A DNA stretch of 64,000 bases from Diphasiastrum complanatum (taxonomy: Eukaryota > Streptophyta > Lycopodiopsida > Lycopodiales > Lycopodiaceae): assembly GCA_029204225.1 (NCBI GenBank), contig CM055106.1, positions 14,696,393-14,760,392 of the forward strand, written 5' to 3'. Positions 11,601 to 22,518 of the stretch are shown here, piece by piece. The notes beneath the pieces were generated by a model, which saw only the letters and a program-made list of their open reading frames with translations, was not told where the DNA came from and did no database searches. The translations under genes were made by a program, and so were the position numbers. How positions within the stretch are numbered: the first letter of the stretch is position 1; the number at the start of each line of letters is the position of its first letter.

Positions 11601-13600
11601 TATCGCGCTATGGAACGGCATGGTGAGTTGAGCTTGCAGGAGGTCAGAAAATACTTCAAGTCCCTATAGGAATTGCTCCTTTTCGGGGATTTGAGCTGAT
11701 AACAGACTTTCCGTATGTTCTTCTTCTCGCAAAAACTCAACTCAAAATTCATCGTATCGCCTTTGTTTCACTTTTGGGTTTGGATAATCTTTTGGTAACA
11801 TGGAAGCCATCAAGTGGTCTCTTGCGGGTCAACTGATTTTATATTGTTTTGCTGCTGTTTTTGTTGTTGGCGTTGTGCTCTAGTTAGAACTCTAACAAGT
11901 TCGGATGATATATGACGTGCTGGAAGAATCCTGTTAGGTTGTTTAGGACAATCCTTGAAACTGTGTTTGTGAATACAGTCTGGACATTCTACATGGTATT
12001 GGTTTTTAGCTTTATAGTCAACCATGAAGTGTCATGTTTCACCACAAATAAAACAATGGTTTCTCATTGGTCCTATGGCAATAGCATAACCATCTTGAAT
12101 GGCTAGTTGTGCTAGATTTTCTGGTGGTGTGGAATACTCATCCCATTTGCATGAGCATGAGTTGTCAGTTTGATATTGTTGAGAAGTAGATGATGGAAGT
12201 ATTGTATCGTGATGATATGAGTGATCGCAGGAGTTTTCTACTATATGTGCTTGTGCAGACTCTCGAGGATGCCTATGTTTTTGTGCTCCTAGATCAGGTT
12301 GTCCTCCTGGAGGTGGTCCTAAGAGCGCCAGCTGTGGTTGAGGTTCATGTCGAGGTTGTCTGGGCAACTCTTGTGTATGGACTTGGTTGCTTCGTGGTTG
12401 GTAGTGCGTGTGTTGGTTCTGTGAAACAAATGGTTGTCGAGGAGGTTGATAATGTCGCCCTGACTGGTTGTGAGATTGTTTCCTTGGGTTATAATAGCAA
12501 TAAAATGATGTATGCCCCATAAAGTCGTAGATGTCACATTTGATCAATGAAGTATCTGGGACTGGCTGGTATGAAGGGCATTCATTGCTAGTGTGTGCAC
12601 CTCGACAATGAGGGCACCATGTGTTCTCTCGTCTATGGTGAATTTGGCTAGTGGGTAACTAACCTGGCATCGAACTCTGGATAGACTTAAGAGTGTTTTG
12701 AAACTCTTTCGTGAGTTTCTCCATCTATTGTTGGTGTTGCTGGTTAAGCAACTCCATCTGGGTTTTTCACAACTATTCTCGTGTTTCATCATTTGGTCGA
12801 GCTTCTTGGACAGCACGATGTGCTCTCCGTTCACGTGGCTCATCGACATTGAAACCCTCGTCTTCTTCCCAAATGGCATTAGACATGGCTTGTTTCAATG
12901 ATGCGTATTCATCGTTGGAGTGAAGCTCACATCGTATCCATCATGGGAGTCCAACGAGGAACCAAATTATGAGCATAAACTCAGTGGGTTGCTCTTGTAC
13001 CTGACCTTTTAATCTTTTGAATCTTTCAATGTAGTCACATACTTTCTCGTCTTTTGTCATTTTAATGCTACTGAGTTTGACAAAAGGACTTTTGATCAAG
13101 CGAAATGGCTTGAAGCGTTTGATAAATGCTTCCTTCAAGAGTGACCAATCTCGTTTATCTTCACGATCAAGGTTAAAAAACCATTCTCGTGCTCGATCAA
13201 TCGTGGTCATCGAGAAGAGCTGCACCATGGCGTCTGGTGATGTCTCGCCATAGACATCACATGCATTCTCAAAGACTTGAAGAAATCTTTGAGGATCAGT
13301 TTTACCGTCGTACTTAGGTAAATCTAGCTTTGGAGTACGTTTTTCAGTACGCGGAATATTATTTGCAAAAGCTCCATTTAAGTGAGCTCATGCATGTGAA
13401 GATTCGGCAGCATGAAAATGTGGTCGATCATATGGAGCTTCAAAACGCATGGGTTTCCATCTATCAAATGGGTTGGTGGATGGCTCTTGGACTTGGGATT
13501 TCATCTTGGAATATCTATTAATTTGAGCCTGTTCGGTGGATGGGGAGACCATCTTTGGTGGATAGTCCTCTGTTGAATTCGGATCGTAAGGATGATCCAT
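11601..13600 (-). pseudogene. gag: Ty3 gag: capsid domain and zinc knuckles (minus element)
   Basis: Read on the minus strand, a Ty3 capsid (Retrotrans_gag-type) domain spans about 13228-12941: ...TIDRAREWFFNLD, WSLLKEAFIKRFKPF, IERFKRLKGQVQ. Next comes a linker rich in H, Q and P (12547-12032). It contains Cys/His clusters: CDIYDFMGHTSFYC at the start, CFICGET near 12045, and a CX2CX4HX4C knuckle, CPDCIHKHSFKDC, near 11970. Several frame changes and stops break it. The region 11800-11640 continues as gag-PR linker (FLREEEHTESLL). It is the structural protein of the host element. Confidence 0.75.
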
Positions 13601-13619
13601 AACACTCTAGAGTACCTTA

Positions 13620-14400
13620 GGATTGTGGAAATAGGCTCTTGGGCACTTTGGTAACTTAACTCGTTGGATTCGTTGTTCGGAATGTGGTTGCTACGATTCC
13701 ACGTCGGATGCAGTTGGAATGCGACCAGTTTGCGGTTGAATGCGGTTGAAACAGTTGAATGCGGTCTATGACGGATTACGGTTGTGCAGTTGGAATGCGG
13801 CTATTTGTGGTTGAATGCGGGCACTACGAATGCAGTCAGGGTGTGGTCGGTTTGTGATTGAATGCTTGTTGTTGCGGTTCAAAGGCAAATGGAGATGGGG
13901 TGCGGTTGAATGCAGTCGTTGTGGTTGATTGCGGTTTGAATGCGGTCTATTGCGGTTGATGGCGGTCAGTTGTGATCTGTTGTTGTTGATGGCGGTCACT
14001 ACGGTGCAGCGGTGTGGTTTGTTGCTAGTCAAGGCGAATGCAGTTGGGGTGTTGTTTGTTTGCGGTGAGGTGGAATGCGGTGTGTTTCGATTTAAGGATG
14101 AATGTAGTTGGGGTGCGGTTGAATGCGTTCTCCACGGTTCGAGGGTGGAGGCAGTCGGTCTGCGGTCTATTGCGATGCAAGAGTGGATGTTGCTGGGATG
14201 CGATCTGTTTGTAGTTGAGTGTGGTCGCTATGGTGCAACACTGTATGCGGTTGGAATGCTATCTGGTTGTACTTGAATGCGGGCACTACAGTAGAATGGC
14301 TGTGTGGTTTGAATGTGGTCACTACAATAGCTGGGTGCGGTCATTTGCGGTTTGTTTACAATGGTGCAACTGGCAATTCGTGAAAAATGTCAGATATAGA
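13620..14400. repeat. degenerate tandem repeats in the leader, 'tgcggttgaatgcgg' type
   Basis: Between 13690 and 14350 the words gcggttgaatgcgg, gcggtc(a/t)ctacg and tgcggttgat recur at irregular spacing of roughly 17-60 bp, giving a strongly G/T-rich plus strand. Open frames across it (for example 13929-14276) follow from the repeat and show no domain. In minus sense this is the 5' leader between PBS and gag. Confidence 0.6.
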
Positions 14401-14559
14401 TCGGCAATTCCAGTCGTGGGATCTGATGTCTATTGTACTCGTCAATTTTGATCGTCGTTTTAAAATTCTGTGGGCTGGCGTAGATTTGGTCTGGTTAAGT
14501 TTTTGAGGATCCCTTCTGTCGAGATTGGACCCACAACCTCCGGTCAATATTTGTTCAAA

Positions 14560-14960
14560 ATCCTTTGGTCAAGACTTGATTGAAAATTTGTCGGTCAAGA
14601 TTTCATAGAATCTCGTCGGTTGGGATTTGATATAATCTCTTCAGTTGAGATTTGAACGAGTGCTCTGGCTCCAGTTGAGATTTGAGCGATGAGCTTTGGT
14701 TCCGGTTGAGATTTGAGCAAGTGCTTTGGTTGAGATGGGAGCGATGGGCTCCGGTTGAGAATTGAGCAAGTGCTTCGGTTGAGATGAGAGCGATGGGCTC
14801 CAGTTGAGATTTTACATAATGCTTCGGTCGAGATCGAACAAAATGCTTCGGTCAAGATCAGGACTTAAGGTTCCGATTGAGAATTAACAGGAAGCTTTCG
14901 GTCGAGATTTGATAGTAAGCATTGGTTGAGTTGCGACAGAAGGTCTGTGAAAGTGTGTAG
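14560..14960. repeat. degenerate tandem repeats in the leader, 'ggttgagatttgagc' type
   Basis: A second repeat field: units built on ggttgagat(tt)gagc and gatgggctcc recur every 30-60 bp from about 14585 to 14930. It is distinct in sequence from the field at 13620-14400. It lies between that field and the PBS at 15155, so the element's leader carries two repeat families in a row. Confidence 0.6.
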
Positions 14961-15154
14961 CTGTCCGGTCCAGACGAGAGTCGTGGAGCTCGGCTTGATA
15001 ATGAGCGTGAAGCCTCAGTCGAGAAATGAGCTGCACGTCGATCAGGATCAAAGTGGCGAGCTCTGTAATGAAACGTGTGGGAGACCTCAGAGCGATGGTT
15101 TTGCAGCAAAAATAGGAAAGGTGTGGCTTGGTTTAGTATATGTGTAGTTGTGGG

Positions 15155-15166
15155 GGTGGCGCCAAA
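15155..15166 (-). other. primer-binding site of the minus Ty3 element
   Basis: On the minus strand TTTGGCGCCACC directly follows the LTR end ...CTCTAACA. The TGG start complements a tRNA CCA end. The TGGCGCC core resembles the PBS of Athila/Tat-type plant Ty3 elements, not the Met-initiator PBS used by the other elements here. Confidence 0.6.
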
Positions 15167-15480
15167 TGTTAGAGAAATCTGTGAACACAGTTTCTTTTTG
15201 TTCTTTTTTCTTTTTGTTATTTTTGTAGGTTACGATTCTTTATGGTTTGATCTTCTTATTAGAACGATTTCCAAGCATAAGCGCTTTTCAGATTGCAATG
15301 AGTATCCCCAGCCTGTCAGTGGGGAGAGACAGATTCATTACTCAGCTACATGCATATACAAGCCATGCAACCAGTCCTAGCTCAATATAGATCAGCGTTT
15401 TGAATCAGGGAGCAATTCTACAATCTATGCTCTTTGAATTGTCTGAATTTGATGAAAGCCTCTATTTAATGAAATAAACA
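15167..15480 (-). repeat. 5' LTR of the minus Ty3 element
   Basis: In plus sense it runs from TGTTAGAGAAATC to GAAATAAACA (314 bp), so both ends have the TG...CA form. The low-coordinate end touches the PBS. The high-coordinate end abuts a Copia integrase fragment at the exact base where that coding sequence begins, which marks the insertion point. The matching 3' LTR is not in the window. Confidence 0.65.
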
Positions 15481-15578
15481 ATTGTTCTTCTGGAGAATTC
15501 GTCAATAAAGGTGATGAAATACTTTGCATCTAGCAATGAAGGAGTTTGCATAGGTCCACATATATCTGTATGAACCTT
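15481..15578 (-). pseudogene. Copia integrase fragment
   Basis: The minus strand reads VHTDICGPMQTPSLLDAKYF followed by ITFIDEFSRRT, the start of a Copia integrase core including the first catalytic Asp (HTD). It stops at the LTR on one side and at an orientation switch near 15578 on the other. Its content overlaps the homologous part of the plus fragment at about 15990-16085, so it comes from a different copy or from an inverted duplication. Confidence 0.75.
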
Positions 15579-16563
15579 ACGTTCTTGGACTCAAAAAGAG
15601 TTTGCTTTCTGTTGGTGTAATGGTAAATCAACATCTTAAAGTTGAATTTGTCAAGGATGGATGCCTTATGAAGGATATGAACCACAACCACAAAGTGGTG
15701 GCGAAGGGTTATAGAGATAGTAACTATGGCCTTTATAAATTGGATGCTGCAAAACCAGGTGAATATGGTTTGGCTATCTCAACAGCATCTCAATCCGAGT
15801 TGTGGCACAAAAGACTTGGTCATTTGAACTATGGGAGCTTGAGATTGATGGCGAAGCTGAAGATGGTAATAGGGTTACCAGCATTGCAGGATGATCATCA
15901 TGCAATATGTGAAAGATGCATCATGGGAAAGCATCACAGAGAGACATTCAAGAAAGGTGGAGCTGCAAGAGCTAAGAAACCGCTAGAACTAATTCACAGC
16001 GACCTGTGCGGCCCAATGAAGACCATGTCGTTGGGGAAAGCATATTATTTTATGACTTTCATAGATGATTATTCTAGGAGGACATGGATTTATTTCTTGA
16101 AGAAGAAATCTGACGCTTTTGCTCGCTTCAAGGAGTTCAAAACTTTGGTAGAGAACCAACTAGATGCACACATCAAAGTGCTAAGATCTGATAGAGGTGG
16201 TGAATACAAATCTGATGATTTTGAATACTTTTGCAAAGAACAGGACATTAAAAGACAATTCACACAGTCACACACGCCGCATAGTAATGGTGTAGCTGAA
16301 GGAAAAACAAAACTATTATGGAGAGTGCACGCACCATGATGAAGCAAATGGGCTTGACTGATTCACTTTGGTCGGAAGCGTGCAGTGCGACAACGTTCTT
16401 GCAAAACAGGAGTCCTACAATTGTGGTTCCAAATGTGACTCCTAAAGAAGCATTTACTGGAATAAAGCCAAAAATCGACAAATTTCGTGTCATCGGATGT
16501 AAGGCCTATGTACATGTGCCAAAGGAGGAGCGAAAGAAACTTGATGCCAAAGAAATCAAGTAA
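15579..16563 (+). pseudogene. Copia protease end, integrase and linker fragment
   Basis: It begins inside a protease (YVLGLKKSLLSVGVM), then shows the GAG-pre-integrase HHCC finger (LWHKRLGHLNYG ... CERCIMGKHH, about 15800-15930) and the integrase core: IHSDLCGPM (about 15990), FIDDYSRRTW, LRSDRGGEYKSDD (about 16185), HTPHSNGVAEG (about 16270). A frame change near 16310 continues to SARTMMKQMGLTDSLW and FRVIGCKAYVHVPKEERKKL, ending with a stop at 16561. The usual next block (FVGYDE...) is found inverted at 17173-16841. Confidence 0.85.
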
Positions 16564-16718
16564 AATCAGGGAACAAAACAATGACAAGATTAAACTACTC
16601 CGCAAGAAACAAGGAACAAGAAAACTAGATTCCTAACAACACTCTAGCAGCTTAAGAATCAAGAAACACCCATTTCTTGATGCTTAGAATGCCCAAGAAC
16701 AATCAAGAACTGGAATGT
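16564..16718. other. short A-rich non-coding spacer
   Basis: A-rich sequence with repeated caagaa words between the Copia fragment and the CACTA end. No feature is supported. Confidence 0.4.
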
Positions 16719-16840
16719 CACTACAAGAATTGCCGCAATTTCCGACGGGATTTTCGACGTGAAATTGCGTTTTAATTTTTTTTTAATCGACGCGGGCATC
16801 GAAAAATGTGTCGCTATAAGGTCGTCGGAATCCATCGCAT
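16719..16840. mobile_element. end of a CACTA (EnSpm) DNA transposon
   Basis: CACTACAAGAATTGCC is the canonical terminal sequence of plant CACTA elements. It is followed by the usual subterminal words (ttccgacggg, ttcgacgtg, gacgcgggc, gtcgtcggaa), some in inverted orientation. A 3-bp duplication would be tgt just before 16719. No opposite CTTGTAGTG end was seen, so this is a truncated copy or a deletion derivative. Confidence 0.65.
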
Positions 16841-17173
16841 TTAGTCCAAGTAATGTCTCTTACTTACAACCGGTTTCTCCTTTATTGCTCCTATTGGCAA
16901 GTACCTCCCCCTAGGCTCTTGAATAGGTGGTGTTCTTTCATATTCGCCCTCTCGACTTTCGTCTTCACGTGCATCATTTTGTGGAGCATCTTTTTCATTT
17001 TCTTCCTTCAGAATTGTGGGAAGTCTCGTGATGCTTTCACCGCTTGCATGGTTTTCATCTTTATGCGTTTTATCAAAGATCACATCTTTGCTAATGTGAA
17101 TTTTGTTCATTACAGGATCAAAACACCTGTAAGCTTTCGTTCTTTCATCATAACCGACGAAGGAGCGTAACAT
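16841..17173 (-). pseudogene. Copia integrase-RT linker fragment, inverted
   Basis: The minus frame starts LRSFVGYDERTKAYRCFDP and runs through NKIHISKDVIFDKTH and an acidic linker (EENEKDAPQNDAREDESREG) to a stop at 16841. In Copia polyproteins this block directly follows KLDAKxIK, which ends the plus fragment at 16560. It therefore looks like the continuation of the same or a sister element, turned around. Confidence 0.75.
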
Positions 17174-17243
17174 AGTTCATATTCAAGCACATGCTTATGA
17201 TCCACATCTAACACTGATTAACACTACGATCCATTAACTCCTT

Positions 17244-17338
<95 letters not shown>

Positions 17339-17864
17339 ACATAAAAAGTATAACAAAGATCAATCTCAACAATTAGCAAATCCAACAAATAGCAAAATCC
17401 AAATAAAGCATGAGAGATGAGGAAGGAAGAACAAGAGCAAGGACATCCGATTTCAATCCTTAAGAGGTTCAACCTACTTTTATTGAAATGAAAATGTCAA
17501 ATGACTAACAAAGTACCACTATATATAGTAGATTTTAGGGGTTTGGCCTCAACCCCTATTGGCCAATCTCCACCTCTCTTATTATTTGGAGGAGCCCTTT
17601 TTATTCACTAACTTGAGTGTTAGGCCTTGAGACATTTAATTCTCGCAAAAAGGCCTAAATTCCTTTTTATTAAGTTTTAACTAATCAAATAAATATGTGA
17701 TCATCGGATTGGACTTACACACAGAGGGTGCCAAATCCCTCTCACCCTCTCACTTATTAACTAGGCTTAGGATTTTCTCGGGATCCGCAAACCCTCCAGC
17801 AATATCCCCCACCAAAACTGGTGGCGGTCTCACGACACCTTGTGAGATTTATTTCGGGGTGGTA
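17174..17864. other. non-coding stretch with a microsatellite
   Basis: It holds a (TC)n tract of about 84 bp followed by (AC)n of about 27 bp (17228-17341), a symmetrical TATA-like word ctatatatag near 17519, and AT-rich sequence. It lies downstream, in minus sense, of the decayed accessory frame and may contain its 3' untranslated region and LTR, but no repeat partner was found. The open frame across the microsatellite is an artefact. Confidence 0.5.
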
Positions 17865-19565
17865 CTAAACTTTCTCCATAAATTCTAGAAGCGGCTCGTT
17901 GAAATCTCTAAGGTGTGATAAAAAGCACTTATTAACTCCTGAAAACCATTTAGACGTTGTCCAAGACATGAATTTTTGCTCCCATGAACCACCCAGCATC
18001 GCCGCACAATAGTAGAGTATGGCTATCGGCAATTGATCTGGAACTTTGTTGAACGCCATCGGAAGATTTGGATGAAAGTAGAGGGCTGGCAAACAATTGT
18101 CCCATTGTGTTTGAGTGGATGCCAACATAGCCAAATCTTTCAAAGTAAGGCAAACTACCTAACCATCGAATCTAGTAAATTCATATACTCTCTTGAGGGC
18201 CCAATGAAAATCAACTGAAATGTTCCAAGCGAATGGCTGGTCAATAATCGGCCAATTTGGTGTATGGACGATATTTTTATCCATTGAAACACCAAGATCT
18301 TTCCACTTGTTTTGCGCGGCATGGGCACATAAAAAGGATCCACCCGGCGCCATGGTGGTTGTTCAGAATTTTCTACAAAAACATCCTCATGAATACTCGA
18401 GGGGTGGCTGGGTGACAGAATTCAAGATGTCTTCGAAATAGTGGTGCGGCCATAGAAGTGCAAGGCCCTATTTTTGCTTCCGGTGGGTCCACTGATTGAT
18501 CTTCCTCCATATGTCATATACCCTGGTCATTCTTCCCTTGATGTTGAGGTGGTGGCAAAAATTTTGGCATGACCGGCATTGGAATTTGAGGGGTTGTCTG
18601 AAAAACGTTGGTGGCTGCTTGTTTGTAATCTTTGATTATTGCTTTAGCCTCGGCCAACTCTGATGATGCTCTGCCTTTGAATAAATCAAATCTGCTTTGG
18701 AAATCAGACAAGGACTGGCGATAAGTCTCGACCTTCCTAAACAGATAGTCTATTTTCTCTTGGGAGACATGACGATCTGATACATGTGCGTGTAACAGAT
18801 TATCTCACTCGGTAGCCATGGCAACCAATTCACTTAAAATTCTTTCTTTTTCAAGCTGAGCCATATCCATTTGACCTTGCCATTGGAGGACCTACTGTCT
18901 GGCGTCCTGGACGGCTTTATCAACTTGATCTTGCGCTTTGATGAGTGCATTCTGAAGATCAAGCATGCACTTTTCTAGCGCATTTTCCTATTGTTTTGTC
19001 TTTTGAGCTCTACTTCGGGTTTTTTTTCATGTTGTTTGGCTATCTTGAGCTCTCGATTGATTTGGATCAGTTTCTGTCTAATGAGGGTATTTTCAAAGCC
19101 AAGATCCGCAATTCTATTCTCCATAGAAGATTTTCCTTCTATCATGTTTTGAATCGTTCACCCCAGGTGTGTATGGATCCCTAAGGTCACCAGAATCCAA
19201 TGGTATTGATGGCAATGTCGTAACAACAACAGGAGGTATAGATACCGTAGGTTGTCCTGAATATTGGCCTACCTTCCTTTTTGAATATATCTTCACCTTC
19301 AAATCCTCCTAGGACTTGCACGTCAAACTCCTTTGGAGATCTAACCATGGAAGAAATTTCAATGGTGTCAAGTGTCTTGAATGTTGGCGCTAATTCTTGG
19401 TGCAGTATCCAGGTTCTTGAAAGTTTTTTGGAATTGATCGAATCCCATTCTTGGGGAGTTGGGATTAAAAGGCTCGGGGGTTTGAGACATGATGAATTGT
19501 TCATCAGCTTGTAAGAGATCGGAATCATCAAACAGTTCTATAAACTTATGGGTGGAAGGAGACAT
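17865..19565 (-). pseudogene. second, more decayed copy of the accessory ORF
   Basis: The minus strand carries pieces in several frames whose order mirrors 3162-1174. First is an acidic start HKFIELFDDSDLLQADEQF (19550-19490; compare FDAADL in the first copy). Then come a Pro-rich linker, a coiled-coil-like stretch (ENRIADLGFENTLIRQKL, about 19120-19060) and MSDFQSRFDLFKGRASSEL with PMPVMPKFLPPPQHQ (18711-18514). The C-terminal domain starts DPFYVPMPRK (18343) and contains NWPII, FHWALKRVYEFTRFDG, TQWDNCLPALYFHPNLPM and LRDFNEPLLEFMEKV to 17865. Many stops and frame changes. No gag or pol is recognisable beside it. Confidence 0.5.
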
Positions 19566-20106
19566 GGCTGTAGAATGTGGGGGCGAGGCGGCCCATGCTT
19601 ATGCAACGTGGACGGTGGATCCTATAGCTACAGAAGGAACTTGTGAAGGATCGAAGGCGAGGGTAGTAGCAGAGGATGGGGGGATGGGTAGTTATGAGTG
19701 AGTAGCAACATGAAATATTGGCACAGGTAACGATGGTGGCTGAGTATGATGACGAGACACGGGAGGCGAGTGGTGAAACAATCTCACTACGAACTCGTCG
19801 ACGACTTTGGGATGTGGTTTTCTGGTGAGAAAATTTGGCTGGTGCTAGATCATAAATGTGTAACACGGATTCAGCACGAAACCTGTGAACCTTATTTTCT
19901 ATATACGAGATGGCTAAGGAAGACAAAAGACAACTAGCAGCAAACTGTTGTTTGTTGTTACTCTTCACACTTCTTCGCTTTCCGGCTACATGCATATGTA
20001 CTCAAAAAAAATAGGTCTATTTTCAGTTCGTTTCATCTAAGTCATTTTCCGTAATCATTTATTTTTCATATGCACTTCAAATTCCTATCGATTGGAGTAT
20101 GTTTGG
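19566..20106. other. no gene seen
   Basis: A minus frame at 19995-19546 is open but rich in S, Y and R, without a domain. It may be leader sequence of the accessory-ORF element that follows on the minus strand. Confidence 0.35.
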
Positions 20107-20320
20107 TTTTTGCCACGGTTTTCTTTTTGCCACATCTGGCCACATGTGTGGCAAAAAAAAAGTGAATTTTTTTTTTCCCACATGGACGTCGGATTACGAC
20201 GGCCCCGCCACGTGGAATCCGACGTCCACGTGGCAAAAAAAACAAAAAAAAAATTTCCTGCCACATGGACGTTGGAATCTGACGTCCATGTGGCGAGGCC
20301 GTCGTAATCCGATGTCCACT
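20107..20320. repeat. foldback (MITE-like) inverted repeat rich in G-box words
   Basis: Two arms of about 55 bp (20182-20234 and 20261-20320) are imperfect reverse complements around an A-rich spacer. Each arm contains ggattacgacggcc and gacgtccacgtgg or close variants. G-boxes (CACGTG or CATGTG) flanked by gcca/tggc occur several times, and further tggccacatgtgtggc copies lie at 20130-20150. No transposase and no clear target duplication. Confidence 0.65.
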
Positions 20321-22518
20321 AAGCATGGGAACGAATCTCTACGTGACAACATGTTAATCCTCTTCATCTCCTTTGATGCTTGATGTGCTTGGATCTAGGG
20401 TTGAAGATTGATAGAAAATACCCACTACATATACTTACCAAGGCTTTTGATAAAAGCAAGTAGTCTAATGATGTAAACTAGATGAAATTAGAAGTAATAT
20501 TGGGCATGCTTGTATTGTTGGTATCTGAGATAAGATGCACTTGAAGATCATTTAAATAGATGGAATTTATAGAGCACTAGCAAGATAGAGACATGTATAA
20601 GTATGCTCAACTGATATATGTCAACGATTTGGGAAAGACATGGAATGGAGAATTTCCTTCAAAAGATTTATTAGTAATCATAGGTTAGAACTCCAATGGG
20701 TAAAAAGATGAAAGAATTTGGTGTCTTTCATGGTTTGAAAAAATTGCTACATGGAATTAGCAATAGACGAGGGATAAGGCCGGTGGCATTGGACACTAGT
20801 ATCTCCCGAATTGAGGATGTTAGGAATACTTTTGAAGGTCTTGGATATCATGACTATAGATATCTTGATGAACATATTGAATGCTAGTGAAACTAATTCA
20901 AATATAGTAGAATATGAAACAGCTCCTACATGACAAAAGCTATGTTTGGTCTGGTGTAGATCATTGTGTACATGAGAGAAGCTATTATCGAATGATATGG
21001 GTACTCTCGCATATGCTCCTTCTCTTCTTTTGTCTAAGGACATTGGTCCTTTGACAATCTGAGTCATGGGTCCATGGTGAGTGAGCTAACTTGCAATTCA
21101 TCTAATTATGTCTGATAAGCATATTGTAAATGTACTTCTATCGAGTGATGTAAGTCAGCCTTTGCTCTCTATCTCTATGGATTTGAATATCGAGACATTA
21201 TTGAGCTTCGCATAGATAAAGTTCATCAATTCTTGAAGAGAAGCTCTAGAGCCATTGTCCATCATTGTAGATATAGATACCATGAACACCTACAGATGAT
21301 TACATTTTCAAAAACTTGTTCACGACACAATTCACATCATTGGAAGAAGCATCTAGCAACCATAGATTTTGTTTCACTAGTGTGCATGTGCATGTAGTTT
21401 TATTTCACTAGCGTGCATGTGCATAAAATCCTATTACATACGTAAGGTGGTAAGCGATAGATTTTTAAGATATTGTCACGAGCACTCTCCTGATCAACCC
21501 ATGCAGAAGGTTATGCCATGTAATCCATTAGCATCACATTGATTGTGCGTCTATTTTCTCAAAATGGATGTACATGTAGCGAAACAACATCTAAAAGCCT
21601 CTACGTAATGGTTCTAAATAGAATTATTCAAGATAAATCTTGGAGGCTCTCAATCTGATGAATGTCATCAGATCAAGAACAAACGTCTCCGATATAAGGT
21701 TACATATTATTCTAAATAATAGTGACATTCACACATATGTATGCCAAGAAAAATTTGAGCATGTTAACAAACATTTATTGTGCAATTAGAAGTTAAAATG
21801 TTGACAATGGTTTTGAAGGGGAATTTGTTTGATGTTCCCTTCACAAGCTTATAAAAAATAATCGACTTTATGATGCTTCGTAGAGTCAATTGATGTTAAG
21901 GTTATATCCTCCTTGATAGGTTGGTCCCATTCTCCACATCGATTCATGGATCAAAGGAACCAGAGCTTCTTAATTGTGAATGGTTTATACAAAAGGCTAT
22001 ATCAATACATTATGCGTAACCATCAAATTATTGAATTTTTTATATGATATGCTCCACCTACCCCTACATTTCTATCATTCTTGAGGGAATTTGAAAATAC
22101 TTTATTGGATTTATTTGTTTGTTTAATTGGCCCAATTAGTTTCGACACCCATGAAGAACAGCTTGCAAAAAGACAGATTTCACTTCCAGCCTCTTCTGGT
22201 GGAGCTGATTTAAATTTTGCACCTTCAGCTACGCTTAATGTTGTATTTTTTTGGAGTTGGGCTCTTCTTGCTCATGCACTAGTATCGTGTTTTTAGCATG
22301 GCAACCATCTTATTCTTATGTGGCATATGTAAAAATAAAAACTTTTTCTTCTTAGCCATCTCTTCGTGATACTAGAAACTCTCTTCCTCCATAGTGTTGG
22401 TTGGTCAACAATGAGTGCACTTACAAAATTATCTAATGGAGCAAATTCACTCTTCTACATTTACTAAATTAGTCAACAAATTCGCATCAAATGTGGCTCA
22501 TCTTTTATCTTGTGCTGG
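20321..22518. other. unidentified low-complexity to unique DNA
   Basis: AT-rich, with no complete gene. Short open frames at 20696-20887 and 21067-20747 overlap each other antisense and show no domain. A short repeat (tttcactag(t/c)gtgcatgtgcat) occurs twice near 21370-21425. Confidence 0.35.
22081..22296 (+). pseudogene. possible LINE reverse-transcriptase tail
   Basis: The 71-codon frame contains KRQISLPASSGGADLN followed by FFWSWALLAH. This faintly resembles the 'LP...GGLGLRS...A...ASW' segment found after the RT domain in plant LINE polyproteins. The match is short and no RT core was found upstream, so this is only a suggestion. Confidence 0.25.

Noticed and set aside
13690-14400. Regularly repeated words that might be a CRISPR array
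   Set aside because: Units vary in length and sequence, there are no conserved direct repeats with unique spacers, and the context is a plant retroelement.
17242-17472. Open frame rich in RE and CV repeats on the minus strand
   Set aside because: It is the translation of the (TC)n(AC)n microsatellite; no start context or domain.
20747-21067. Minus ORF of 106 codons antisense to a plus ORF at 20696-20887
   Set aside because: Neither shows a known motif; the overlap makes both doubtful.
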